Source of the DNA: Spodoptera frugiperda
Lineage: Eukaryota > Arthropoda > Insecta > Lepidoptera > Noctuidae
Length of the DNA stretch: 64,000 bases
Assembly: GCF_023101765.2 (NCBI RefSeq)
Contig: NC_064218.1
Coordinates: 62,001 to 126,000 of the forward strand
Reading direction: 5' to 3'
A program made the translations under genes and the position numbers. Each line of letters opens with the position of its first letter. The stretch's first letter is position 1. Shown piece by piece: positions 1 to 13,800 of this stretch. The notes below the pieces were generated by a model. The model was not told the DNA's origin, ran no database searches, and worked only from the letters and a program-made list of their open reading frames with translations.

Positions 1-244
1 GCGAGGCTCATATTTAATATTATAAATGCGAAAGTAACTCTGTCTGTCTGTCTGTTACGCTTACGCCGTTACGCCTAAACCAGTAAACCGAACATTTTGA
101 TGAAAGGTCATTGGGCGGAATCCGACCCGGTCGCGGACACGAATGAAAATGTTATCAAATGAAAGAGTATAAATTTTTTTAACATTAGGTATGATTATTA
201 TTTTTTTAATCCATGGGACAAAAAAGTTAGAACCAAAAATAGAC

Positions 245-1860
245 GAAATTAAGTCGCAACTTTGACATACTTCCCAAATCGATTAATGAAGCTGAAAATT
301 AGCATAGATGTTAACTACATGATTATAAACAAAATGTCAAAAATCCCCATCGATTCGACTTTTACCAAATGAAATATTCAAGGTCAAAAGGTCAAAATTA
401 CGGTTTTTTGTATTTTTCTCGAAAAGGGCAAGTTTTAATGTACAAATATGTTCAACAGAGTTGTAGATCATACAATTTTCTACAAAAATGGTTCATCACT
501 TTTACCCTTACGACTTTCCATTCGTGAGATATTGCGGTTTTAATGAAATAAAACGTATTTTATATAATACTCGCGGGGTTTTACTGCTGCTCGGCTCCTA
601 TTAATTGTAGGTAGCATGATGTTTTACAGCTTATAGCATAATTCGATAAATGGAATAATTAACACAAAAAAAAAACGATTCGGACTACTAGTTCTGGAGA
701 TTAGCGTGTTCTATAAATTCTTCAGCTTAAAATATTAGTACTAATTCTCCGGAGTTTTAATCGATGCTTGCCTTCTATTAAGCATAGCGTAATGTTTCAT
801 AAATGATAACCCACCTTAATTAATGGACTATCAAACACAAAAGGAATAATTCGATTCGATGTTGTAGTTCTGGAGGTTTGCGCGTTCAAAGATACAAACT
901 CTTTAGCTTATATATTAAGTTACTAAGTATTCCGGCGCTGTTTTAATCGCTCTGCTCAGTACTTATAGACCATTATTATATTATGTTGAATAATCCATTT
1001 ATCCAGGAAGCTTATAGGCTATAAAACATCACGCTATGATGATATACTAGGAGCTGAGCAGCGAGTAAAACCGCGGAAGTGGTACTTACGCGCTAATCTC
1101 CAGAACTAATACTGCGATTTTTTTTTGGTTTTGGATAGTCTACTTATCGAGGAAGGTTAAGCTATAAAATATTACGCGACGGTCAACAGGGGCCGAGCAG
1201 CGGATGAGACCAAGCAGGAATTTTACTATTATTTGAAGCTGAAGAGTTTGTTTGAACGCACTAATGTCTAGAACTACTGGTTCGCACTAAATTATTATTT
1301 TTGTGTTGAATAAGTCCTTGTATCGATAAAGGCTATACGCTATAAAACATCTCGCTACAATTAATAGAAGTTGAGTAGCAGATAAAACTGTGCGGAAGTA
1401 GTACTAATATTTAAAGCAGAAGAATTTGTTTGAACACGCTAATCTCAAGAACTATTGACCTGCATCGAATTATTCTTTTTGTGTTAAATAGTCCATTTAT
1501 TAACTACAATCAATAGGAGCAGGTAAAATCGCGCGGGAGATAGCGAGTCAAACTCATTGAGTTTTGTAAACTATTATTTATTTATTTAAAACCCTGATAT
1601 CTCACGAATGAAAAGTCGTAAGACTAAAAATGATAAACCATTTTTGTAGAAAATTGTATGATCTACAACTGTGTCCAACATATTTTAACGACAGAACTTA
1701 CCGTTTTCGAGAAAAATGGAAAAAACCATAATTTTGACCTTTTAACCTTGAATATTTTTTTTACCAAAAGTGAGATCGATGGGGATTTTTGACATTTTGT
1801 TTATAATGGTGTACTTAATGTCTATGCCATTTTTCAGCTCTATGCGAATTATGTTAAGGA
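245..1860. mobile_element. Large foldback (hierarchical palindrome) element
   Basis: Outer arms of about 280-300 bp at 245-560 and 1575-1860 are inverted copies (tttttgacattttgtttata and its inverse; tctacaaaaatggttcatca against tgataaaccatttttgtaga). Between them, units of about 300-350 bp carry ctggagattagcg, gaataatccatttat and tataaaacatcacgct motifs. They point one way from about 570 to 950 and the other way from about 970 to 1560. No transposase is encoded. This is probably a non-autonomous foldback DNA element. Confidence 0.75.
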
Positions 1861-2087
1861 TATTAATCACGCCGAATAAATAATTATGTTAAAATTTATT
1901 TTTCTCCACTTTCCCACATCCCACAAGAAAGCGACCCTTACCATGATAAACTAGACACATTTTATTCATATATCCCGATAATTTCATTTCTGTCCGCCGT
2001 GGGTTTTTTTCCCATACATTTTGCCCATTGACCTTTGGTACAAAGATAGAATAAACAACATAGACTACTTTTTATTGCAAAAAAATA

Positions 2088-2220
2088 GGAGAGTGGGTAA
2101 ATAGGGGATGAATGGTCATATGGAAACTCGCCATTTTTAAAACTGTAACATAGGGGAGAGTGGGTAAAAATAGGGGATGAATGATCATATGGAAATTCGT
2201 CATTTTTAAAGTTGTAACAG
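2088..2220. repeat. Two-copy direct repeat of about 66 bp
   Basis: ggagagtgggtaaa(ta)ggggatgaatg(g/a)tcatatggaa recurs at about 2088 and 2154, ending aaactgtaaca and aagttgtaaca. Confidence 0.85.
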
Positions 2221-5200
2221 TGAAACTTTGTATTTAGACACTTAATGGGGAACGAAAGAACATAGGCTTACCTATAGCGAATAAAAAGGGTAGAAGGCGT
2301 TTTAATTTTGACCACCAACCACGCGGACGAAGTCGCGGGCAAAAGCTATAACCTATATTTTGGTAACTTGCCGCAAATGCCGTCGTTAAAAAAAAACTTG
2401 TCGAAATTAATCTCTTATCAGCAATCAAAGAACAATGCTTATTTTGTATTAGAAAATAATCAAAGCAGGCCAATCTCCTGATGGTAAACAACCGGCGCTA
2501 CCTGTGGACCTTTCAGGGACTCGGCCTCCGGGAACCTCACTCCACAGCGAAACAACGACTCTCAATTTGTTTCTAATAAAAATTGTATTCGTTAACTTCC
2601 TCCCAAGCAGACTCGATTACTGACTCGACTAAATGTGAAAGTACGTCGCGCGAACTTATTTCTTCTGAATATGAATACATCGGTTTCCTTCATTCGATCA
2701 TAGTCCTTATTTTTGACAAGGAAGTCGAAATACATAACAATCTTTTTATTTATATCTTTATTTGTAACCGGTAATACATGTTGTAACACTATACACAATA
2801 TACCAATGGAATGTTCATTACCTAGATGCTGCACAGTTTGGCATCTGCTTCATTTTTTATAATTATAACATTTACCGCTTTACTCAGTCATCTAATTGTT
2901 ACTTAAACGAATCCTTTTTTCGGAACAAAGTCGTTACTAAGGGCTTGTCCATCTCCAAGTGGTCGTCAACGTGGAGCGGTGCGAGCCGCGTTACGTTACT
3001 GCGTCGTTCTAGTGCATGCTACGGAGCCGTCGCGGTGGGACGGCACTTCGTCGTAAGCCGACGTAGCTCGATGCGTTCGCTCTAGTGAATACTATCACTA
3101 CTCATAATTGTAAGATATGGGTGCACCCAGTATTGTCATTTCGTATCTTTTTTTCTTCAACCTCTGTCTCCGTGTTTTTAACAATAGCAGAAGCAGAATA
3201 CGCCTCGTGCGGTCCGTATCTTCAATGAGATTGACGTATGAACCTGTCCACATCACCATGCACGACGTCGTGGAGCTCTTAGGAATAGTTTAAATAATCA
3301 TTAAATGTCTCTGAGTTCGGCAGTTAGGTAGTCTGTACTATGACTATGTATGCATCCAAGTAAGAGAATAAACAAAATGTAATATTAGCATAATACAAAA
3401 CTCGGCGGCTTTGACACACTACTCACAGTTTACACAGATCACAGTTGTTTATTTTCATCTTATGCAATAATTATACATTTTTTTTTATTGAATTACTTAT
3501 GTACAATTTAGATTTTTAACATTTACTTCTAAAAAAAATGTATTTGTGATAAAGGAGAATAAAAATAAAAAAGTATGGAGAAATATCCCAAAATCGATTA
3601 AAATTATTTATGTGTGTCAGGTTGAGTATACATACCTATAGTTGGGCCATTACGAACATGCGAACTCAGTCATAAGCCATTTTTTTCAGAACTCTCGCTT
3701 ACGCATATGGGCATATATTATCGGTACTTTCGCTCACACTGCTAGTGTTGTGTGTAACAACAAAGAAGGGATTTGTCGATAGTCATTAGCAGGTAATTAA
3801 GGAAATGTTCAAGAAATAATGCAAAATATTTTTTAGGATGTATTTTATTGAAAAGCCGTGTAAGTGCAGTGTACTTGTTAAAAAATTATACAATAATTTA
3901 AAAAAAAAATAAAACATTAAAGCGACTGAATAAATAAAATCGATTAACTAACACAGTTTAGAAGTTTAAGTTAAACACCTACATTTGACTTTGTTGCGAT
4001 AATATTTAATAGCGACCAGCTACCTGCCGAGCATCCCTTTATCGGTAACGAGTTTTGCTGCATTGTCACATTCCTTTGACGTGACAGTTCGCACGTTTGT
4101 AATGACCCAACTATAGTACCAATCAGTCCCAAGTTATCATGACCTCGCTTGTATGATCTATCCGCAGAGTTGACAGTGGGTTTAAACTGGTTTCTTTAAA
4201 CAAAACTACATCGTGGTATGTATAATTATCTTGGAAAATCTTTATGTTTGTCGTAAATGTCCTTATCTGTATTCTTCATTTCTTTCATTAATAACAAAAC
4301 AATAAATCAGTATGTGCCGCCAGAATCGACTCTAGATTTTTGGGCATTCTCCTTTTGGACCGTAAGCCAGCAACAGCTTTTCGTAACAAATTTCCTCTCA
4401 GTTGAGAACCAGTACAGCGATTGATACAGATAGAGAAACAAAATAAAAATGTTTGGAAGCATTGCATTGCCTGCACTGCCCAACCCACCGCAGGCGCCGC
4501 AGTTGACGTCCATAAGAGTTCATAAAACGATTCTCTCAACCGCTAGACAAGTTCTCAACTGAGCCAGAATAACCGACAAAATATGGTACCCGGCTTACGG
4601 TCTATTTATCAGTTGTATCACAGGTTGTATGTACATAGTTCCATCATAAATACTACGGACTGAGGTATCTGTACAGCTTTATTTTATAATGCTTACTCGG
4701 GAACCCTCGTATTAATCTTATGAACAAATGAGAAATATAATAATACGCATGGTACGTAATAATAATAATATAAAAAATTGGCAAATAAGAAACCCGTGAT
4801 TTTGTCGGCGGATGACAGTTGTAGTTAATTAATATCTCGTAAAGTATCGATCGAATAATTATTTCAAGTTTATACTCGTTATCAAAATAACATTTCACAC
4901 TAAATTGTTTTCCATTAGATCGATGCATCCACGGAATACAGAAATATATCGATGGTTTCTAAAAGTAGTTTTAAACCATTTGCGCCATCATGCGAAATCA
5001 GACAATCCGCAAAAATAACGGATTTATTATTTACCAACAAACTATAACGAAGTTGAATCCTTAATATCACTGTTACACAATTTTAAATACTTTCTGAAAC
5101 AATACTCTTTTCGTAAAGAACTCTTACACAGTGAGTATAATCCTCGAATAAATTATATCGACTTAACATGTAGTAGTATAAGCTTCAAATATTTCCTTAG

Positions 5201-7104
5201 TGATGAACTACAACTATAGTTCGCACAATCTAAGAATTCAACTCTGACAGTTGACATGAAGTGACAGGTAGATCGGTTGGTGTTTATGATCGATTCCTTT
5301 CTAAGTCATATCGAGTAAAAATAATTAGAGTTTGTAATTACTGGATCATTGGAAATCTTTCACATTATACATAATAAGAAAGATTGATCGTATATTAAAT
5401 TATGCCACAATTAATGTGTACCTATCGATTTAGATATTCTATCTTTTAATATTCAATATTACAAGTCTACAAATCTATAAAAAAATCCAAGTCGATCTAT
5501 GGTCGAAGTACATAGATGTAGGTGGTATAGCTCCGTCCCTCTTGCACTGCTCAATGATCGACCATTCTGACACAATTGTAATAGCAGACTAAGGCCCCTG
5601 AATGATTGTAATGGCGGCCTCTTAGTATATTATTATGTATCATTCGTCTATATAACCACTCTAACGTCCATGGATAGCACGGTATCCAAAAAAAAAGGAG
5701 CGTCATACGTCCATGGATACTATAGTATCCAAAGCGACTAGTTCTGTTTAACTCCCTCTAGTTTAAAATACGGTCTTGTTTGGTGAGTTTTGACTGATTA
5801 TCTATACAGCTGAATAAATTGTTCGACGAAAAAATAAGACATGGCGTTGTAATATGCTTTGACAAACAAAATATAAATTTTTAAAGTTAGTTGACTCGTT
5901 TTTGAAGTGTTTTTGTGAGTTCCAACAATTATGTCGTAAATACTACAGTTTTGTTTAATTTATCTTGCAAGTGTTATACATCAAAATAAACTAGAAGATT
6001 TGTGCTTTACGATGATGTATAAATATCACAGTTTTAGCTGATAAATCTAGTCTAATTTTAACTTCAAACGATTGTTTCGAAAAAAATGGCCGGTCGTATG
6101 GTGTTGGCCACTTTTAGTTTTGTTTATACATATTTTACATACTTTGCATTACAATAGTATATAAAATATCAAAATACATTTCGTAATAAGCAAAATAATA
6201 CATTTTTCAAAGAGAAATATACTAAATTCATTGAAGATTCCATAATAATGTCAATGTGTTCCTCAGGTTTTTTGATGTGTAAAATTACGAGTAGTGTTTT
6301 CTTTCGATTTAATTACAATACTTAGAGTTAACCGAATATAATCATATATACATCAAAAGAAAGGGTAATGAGTCTAGTTTGTTGTAAAAATATTTTATTG
6401 ATAAAATATGCAATAGTTGTGCCGTATATTCTAAAAAGGTAGAAATAATTCTGTTTTTTTTTCTGTGTTTCATGTTTAACCCGTTTTATTGTATTTTAAA
6501 GATTAACTAAAGATTTAAAAAAATCGTTAAGATTGTAGAGTATTTTTCTATCTTTTTTTTGGTATTCTTTTCTTTATTCTAGGCATTACGGTTCAGTAGC
6601 TATATAGGTTTTTTGTTACGACGAACTTGCGAGTCGCGCGCGGTTCGGATGCCGTGCGCGGCTGGACGTTAGAGAGATAAACGGTCGCGCGGGCCGGACG
6701 TTAGAGTGGATAAAGATAAATTTGATGCTTATAAATGACAACATAGCGTAAAATTCCCTAAGATAAGGAGGATTCTCCGACCAGGCGAAGTGATCGTGCC
6801 TGGCGGGCTTTCTGCCCAACTGTTGTTCGTTGAGATTTTCTATCCATGTTTATTCGCATGTGAACATCATATATGCGATGTAAGATTTATGACGTGGTCC
6901 GTTGATTTGTTTTGTCGATCATCTATGTGCGACTTCTGTAATCTGTCACTTGTCATGTGTCGCCGCAATATCCATTATGAAAGTGTATAGTAACGAAGTA
7001 ATGAATCAATATTATGAATACAATTGGTCCAAGCACAGTCACAAACGTCAGAGTTGACCTCTTAGATTGCGCCGACTATAACTAATAATAGATTATAAGA
7101 TATT
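2221..7104. other. Gene-free repeat-rich region
   Basis: No conserved coding sequence found. Visible items: a 'ctgatggtaaacaaccggcg' repeat fragment at 2478-2550; a GC-rich block of unknown origin at 2940-3110; a two-copy direct repeat of cgtccatggata...gtatccaaa at 5665-5740; a CpG-rich block at 6615-6715 with cggacgttagag twice; and a block at 6765-6830 (gaccaggcgaagtgatcgtg). The rest is AT-rich. Confidence 0.6.
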
Positions 7105-7378
7105 CGTACTCAACGATATAACTTGACCAGGTGATATGCCTTCTCATGGCGGCTCTGAGAAACCCCCGTCGGGACATTTTCAACTAATGTTTTTACACTA
7201 TGGTGAGATAAAATAGAGAGGAAGTACAAATCTTTGGATTTTTTGATAAAATTTCATTTTTGTTTGAAATTTGAGGAAAATCTACCTTTATTCTAAGGTT
7301 TTTAGGGATTGTAGCAGATGGCAGCACTATTTATCACCGGGCCAAATTGTATCGTTGAGTTTTTGGGACACTCTGTAT
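7105..7378. mobile_element. Decayed MITE related to 32599-32906
   Basis: Left ctcaacgatataacttgacc is inverse to right ggccaaattgtatcgttgag, followed by ttttgggacactctgta. It shares gatggcagcactatt with the 12430-12790 copy. It lies just 3' of VAC14. Confidence 0.6.
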
Positions 7379-7578
7379 CAAGAGCAGTAGTGGCAATATT
7401 TTTAAATGAAGAAGTACCATGCCATACCTTAATGAAGAAAAGTAGTGGAAAGTCGATCGAAGTCCAATAAAAGTATCCAGTACACAGATGGTGAGATGTA
7501 TGCACACCGCACGTGGTTCTTTACGAAGCAGCCATTGCTCGAGAAGGTATGTTTGGTTGGTCCCGCCGCAGCAGCGCG

Positions 7579-7840
7579 CTAGGAGGCGAGCTTGCCGCGG
7601 CCGCGGTCCAGCATGCGGTACTCGCGGTGCGCCGCCTGCACGCGCGCGAACTGCTGCAGCAGCTCGGGGAACGGCACGTCGGGCGCCGGCGGGGGCGCGG
7701 GCGCGGGCGCGGCGGGGGCGCGGCGTGCAGGCGCGCGCGCAGCGCGTGGAAGGCGTCGCTCTGCGGCAGCAGCATGAGCAGGCCGTACAGCGCGCCGCGC
7801 AGGGCGCCCGCCTCCGCGCCCAGCAGCTCCAGCCGCAGGT
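7579..7840 (-). CDS. VAC14: VAC14 terminal exon with apparent frameshift
   Basis: The exon enters in phase after the acceptor at 7841-7842 and reads YLRLELLGAEAGALRGALYG and LLMLLPQSDAFHALRARLHA in one frame. The expected VAC14 tail, PELLQQFARVQAAHREYRML followed by a stop at 7579-7581, is in a different frame. Between them lies a C/G-only proline-rich linker around 7685-7730. The distance from the first full codon to the stop is 260 nt, not a multiple of three. A single missing base in the linker would reconcile both halves. Staying in the first frame gives a Cys/Ser/Arg-rich tail ending near 7521, unlike VAC14. A sequencing or assembly error in a GC run is the likeliest cause; a real frameshift allele is possible. 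Confidence 0.8.
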
Positions 7841-10800
7841 CTGCACACACGCGCGCCGTCAGCCACGGAACTAGCCACATTGGGTTACGAGCGAACGTCG
7901 TCGCTCGGATCGTTTCACCCGCCTGATGTTACAGAACTGCGTTCGTTGTCGTACAGTATCCGCGCCTTACACCAATGTCCAAAACAGCAACTGAACTGCT
8001 GTGTTGAACGTTGACCAAAGACGCGAGACACTCGCAGGCGGCGCAGCGCGGCGGGAGAAGTATGGCTAATATGATACGTATATTACAAACAATACTATTG
8101 GTTACAAACCAGCTCCGACAGACACTCACATGCAAATATCGGTGACTCGATAAGCTGCACCAACTTGTCCACTTCGGTCAAGAAGTCCACTGTGATCTCT
8201 AAATCACCGCTGTTTCATTGTCAAGGATTCATTTATAATATTGGAACTAACACACAGTCATTGTTTAAACTATACTAGGAATACAGTTAACTCAAACCCA
8301 TTGGGAAATGTGACAGGCTTTTTAGGGGAATGAGGTTGGATTTACAAAAAGATAAAATATACACGATTTATTGTAAGGCACAAATAGTGGTTTGCGCACG
8401 CAGATCACTGCTTTCTACCTTGAAAATTGCGGAATGCTCCACACACACACCGACCCCCCATTTTAAGCAAGTGGTGGGTTAGAAAGAGACAAAAAGTAAC
8501 CAGATAGCTTATGTCACACACTATCCCTTTAACTATTTTCAAATAAAAAATCACATCAATTCGTCGCGTCGTGAAAGACAGACAAATAAACAGACACACA
8601 CTCGCATTCATACCTCTAGTATGGATTAACACATTTGTAATGATGAATAACTCGCACTCAGTGAGACCACTGAGATAGACCTAAAGAGTCGCATCACCCG
8701 TACAACATTGTATAACATACATTTATATTGTCAATTGAGTGTTCGATATAGCGCCGAACCGAATAAAGCGCTGTAAAAATAATGAATTCATGAGTGAAAG
8801 AGTTATGTGAGTGATACTCTATGTTCACGATTGAGTATTTAGATTTACTTTTTATACTTTTAAATTTTATTTTATAAGTTAAGGATAATAAGAAATACAA
8901 TATCGAATAATGCAAGATTACTTGGCAAAAAGTGCAAAACCCATGCCGCATTCGTGGAAAAATAATTAGAAAACATCATAGTATTATTATTGAATAAATT
9001 TAAAAGTAATATTAAAGATATAACTGCAATAAGAATAAGATTATTAATGAAATATTATAAATAATTGTATTATTATTGTTATTTTCTTTGTTTAATTGAT
9101 TGATTGTATGTGAATGCAGAATAATTTACAACATGTACGTACTAAACGTATATACATGTTCTAATACGTTTAGTAGTAGTAGTAAATAAATAAATAAATA
9201 AATTATTCTGCATTAATAAGTTTATTTTGATATCTAGCAAACTGTAACAAATGAGTAGAAATTATAAGGTTAATATAATAAATGTATACTTATAGGTCAA
9301 ACAATTTCTTGGCTTATGAGGAATAACGTCATTAATGTTCATCATATTTTAATAATATTTATAACCAATTTGTAAGTTAATACTCGTTTTAGTATGTGGT
9401 ATAACTTATATTTGGTCAGTAAAATACTTTCAACAGATATATTTAGTGTTTAATACATTTTTGTCGTTTATTATTGACATATCTGCATCACTCCCTGTTC
9501 CTTGCATGGATACGTCTATCTCTGTGTTATCTAAGCGGTTGTAGTTCTTACGACTTATATATATACACAGATATAATTATATCTAAAGACATGAAAATGT
9601 CTTGAGTAGTAGTTCAAAGCACCTGGCTTTGAACTACTAATGTCAAAACTGGCTCCATGTTTGTTGACGTGCGGTGACGGAGTTAGAGCTTCTCTATAGG
9701 TTTAACTCAATGGTTGACTATGTATTTTATTTTTAGAGCTTTGTTTAAAAAAGGATACAAGGAGGCAATGAGCGTGTTGCAGTGGTGATAGTTGTGGGTG
9801 AGTAGACACAGAGCCAGCAGAGACACGGGGCTGTGGCACCAACACGCGTACAGAGACACGAACAGCTCGCGTGTCGCCTGCAACATGGCAACACGTACAC
9901 TACACTAGCGACACGCTACAGCTCGCGCGTCGCCTGCAACATGGCAACACGTACACTACACTAGCGACACGCTACAGCTCGCGCGTCGCCTGCAACATGG
10001 CAACACGTACACTACACTAGCGACACGCTGCAGCTCGCGCGTCGCCTGCAACATGGTAACACGTACACTACACTAGCGACACGCTGCAGCTCGCGCGTCG
10101 CCTGCAACATGGTAACACGTACACTACACTAGCGACACGCTGCAGCTCGCGCGTCGCCTGCAACATGGTAACACGTACACTACACTAGCGACACGCTGCA
10201 GCTCGCGCGTCGCCTGCAACATGGTAACACGTACACTACACTAGCGACACGCTGCAGCTCGCGCGTCGCCTGCAACATGGTAACACGTACACTACACTAG
10301 CGACACGCTGCAGCTCGCGCGTCGCCTGCAACATGGTAACACGTACACTACACTAGCGACACGCTGCAGCTCGCGCGTCGCCTGCAACATGGTAACACGT
10401 ACACTACACTAGCGACACGCTGCAGCTCGCGCGTCGCCTGCAACATGGTAACACGTACACTACACTAGCGACACGCTGCAGCTCGCGCGTCGCCTGCAAC
10501 ATGGTAACACGTACACTACACTAGCGACACGCTGCAGCTCGCGCGTCGCCTGCAACATGGTAACACGTACACTACACTAGCGACACGCTGCAGCTCGCGC
10601 GTCGCCTGCAACATGGTAACACGTACACTACACTAGCGACACGCTGCAGCTCGCGCGTCGCCTGCAACATGGCAACACGTACACTACACTAGCGACACGC
10701 TGCAGCTCGCGCGTCGCCTGCAACATGGCAACACGTACACTACACTAGCGACACGCTGCAGCTCGCGCGTCGCCTGCAACATGGCAACACGTACACTACA

Positions 10801-13800
10801 CTAGCGACACGCTGCAGCTCGCGCGTCGCCTGCAACATGGTAACACGTACACTACACTAGCGACACGCTGCAGCTCGCGCGTCGCCTGCAACATGGTAAC
10901 ACGTACACTACACTAGCGACACGCTGCAGCTCGCGCGTCGCCTGCAACATGGCAACACGTACACTACACTAGCGACACGCTGCAGCTCGCGCGTCGCCTG
11001 CAACACGGCAACACGTACACTACACTAGCGACGCGCGAGCTGTAGCGTGTCCTAGTGCCGGTAGATGGAGGTACTCACGGGTTTGTCGAAGTGGCGCAGC
11101 TGCAGGCGCAGGTCGTAGAGCTCGGCCGACGTGAGCAGGATGGTGTTGAGGATGTCCACCATGGTGGCCACGAAGCGCAGGTTGCGCTCGTGCTGCAGGA
11201 TGTTGGCCAGCGCCTTGTAGATGTCCTCCGCGTTCAGCAGGATGCACAGCTGTCTGCCACAACCACGGTACATACCTTCATCTACGTTATACTAATATCA
11301 CAAAATCGATCTATCCCATTTCAAGAAATGAAATACTACAATAAATATATCAGATCTTATACAGTATGGAATCACTCATAAGATTTAAATGAAACTACAC
11401 GTAGTACTCGTCCACAGAAGCAAAACACAACAAAATATTTCAACGAAAACCGAAAGGAGATTGTCCAAAGCTGGTCATTTTTATACAGGCTGCTCAACAA
11501 AAATGTAATTTACCAATAATATTATTTATATTTTAGTAAATGTCTGATGCTAATAACTTTGTACAAATTAGCACTATAAAAAATCGATTTTTTATTGGTA
11601 TTTGTTATGATAAGACCAAGTCTTTGTAGTAGTTGGCTTTGAATTTGACTTTAGTGCTGCGAATTTGCTGTCAATCTGTTGTGTTTTTCGTCAAAATGAC
11701 AGATATTATTCGCTTTGTTCTTTTGCATTGTGAGTGTTGCAACTGCAGTTAATTGCGTGGGAAAATACAAAATAGACACATTAGTAGGAAAACATATTTT
11801 GTATATATATTATATGAAAATAACACCGAAGGCAGGACAGCCATAAAACAATATTGCTGCAACTGCATGGTGGGTCGTAGAACAGTAGGTTGCTGTGCAC
11901 ATATAATGACTATTATTCGGTTTTTGAGCTGGGCAAGGTACCAGAAAATTATTAATCCACCGTCCGAGTTCCTTGACCATATTTTAATTACATATGAATC
12001 GGATTAATAATAAATTTTAATAGAAAAAAATGTTTTATTTCATGCATAACCAGTTTCAATAAAATGTAAAAAAATATCTAAATATAAATCTTGATACAAA
12101 ACTAAGTTTGTATCTTCATTCTTACTGATATGAACTATTAAATAAAACATATTAGCTGAAGTGCTTGTTTAAAAATAGCCAAAGTCCCATACAAGTTGGT
12201 CAATCCCCTTTAAAAATTGGAATTTTCGAACAAAATAAATAATGATATTAATTAATCAAGTATTAAATTCTGTGTGAGCAGCTCTATGTACCTAACCAGG
12301 TCTACCTATAGCAGATTTTTTATGTCATAGTTTTATTTTGCATAACCACGCATGGCGGAAAACTTTTCTTGGAGTATTATACAGTTTGGGAATCTTGGTT
12401 AGATGCACCAATTGTATAAATGAAATGCTATTGGCTTGTTCATATGTTTTTACATTATGGTGAGGTAAAGTGTGGAGATTTTTTTTAACAAAATTGTATA
12501 TTTACGTGGTATTTGTTAAAATACTACTATTATTCTTAGGTTTTTAGAGATTGTAGAAGATGGCAGCACTATTCAGGTTATTCATGCAAAAAAGAAATCA
12601 GAAATATTTGAAAAATGATGGTCGCGGTTGTTGAAAATATGACGAGGAGAGTCTGATTACAAGATAGGTCGGGTTTCTTCTATTACTTAAACCAACAATA
12701 GAAATTAAAACCCTTGTTTCTCCCAGAGCCGTCATAAGAAGGCCTATAACCTGATCATGTTATGTCGTAGAGTTTTGGGACACCATGTGTAATTGAACAA
12801 TATCGTGGCGTGGGTCTATAACATGAACAGTTACCTGATGATGAAGGCGCCTCTATCTTCTAGCAGGTTGTCGTCGGCCGCCAGCAGCCGCAGCAGCGCT
12901 TGCAGGAACTTGTAGTAGTAGGGACTGGACTCCAGGTCACCTGCCCACATCTCACTAAATATACTCATGTATTCGGCGTACCTTCCCTTGCCACTAAACT
13001 GGTTTAGTTGTTTGGCTTAGCGCCACCATGGATATTGGACATTGATATCCTTACGATATGAAATGTTACGATTTGATTTTAGAAATCTTAGAATCCGAGT
13101 GATTAAAGGCTCCTAAACAAAGTGTAGCTGCCACTACGCCCGCGTTCCCGTGGAATAAAAGTAGCCTGTGTCCCAGACCATAATCTGGGTGAATCATGGT
13201 CACACAGTCTGTTTCACATTTAATCCTGATCCCTATAGCCACACAAACTTTCAGTGCGTAGGTCATAATCATGTGACAATTTCTGAGGGTTTAAGCGGGA
13301 TTTTTTTATATTTATTTACTTTTTGTGTATGCATATACTTATAAAGTCGTTTCGTAAAAAAAAACAATTTCAAAAATCAGTGGATATCCATATTGTTGCA
13401 ATCCAATTATTGCGACCACCACTTGTTACTAATTGTGATTCTTGACTGACTACACACAAGTCTGGCGTTTAATTAAAAAAGGGCATTCAGGCAAAGAATT
13501 ATTGGGATAAAAATTCTCAGTATGTAAATAATGACGCTGGAATAGTGCTCAGAGTACGGCAGCTATACATTACATAATAATATGTCACAAACATCTGCTT
13601 TATCCCAAATGGAAATTCGCAATACCTTTTTGAGTAGACTGATCCAGCTAATGAGCTAACGCTAGTCATTATTATCAATATTTATTCATTATTGATTATC
13701 TAGTCATTATTGATCAATATTTGAGTAGACTCAGCGTACAAGGCACTACGAAAAATTTAGTAACTAAAAGAAAAAAGAGTACCGGGCGCCGGCGTTGCGG

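Noticed and set aside
7488..7926. Overlapping Ala/Arg-rich plus-strand frames of up to 137 residues.
   Set aside because: They are antisense shadows of the GC-rich VAC14 terminal exon.
9865..11040. A regular array that at first looks like a CRISPR locus.
   Set aside because: There are no unique spacers; the whole 56-bp unit repeats and the context is an animal gene intron. The same applies to arrays B, C and D.
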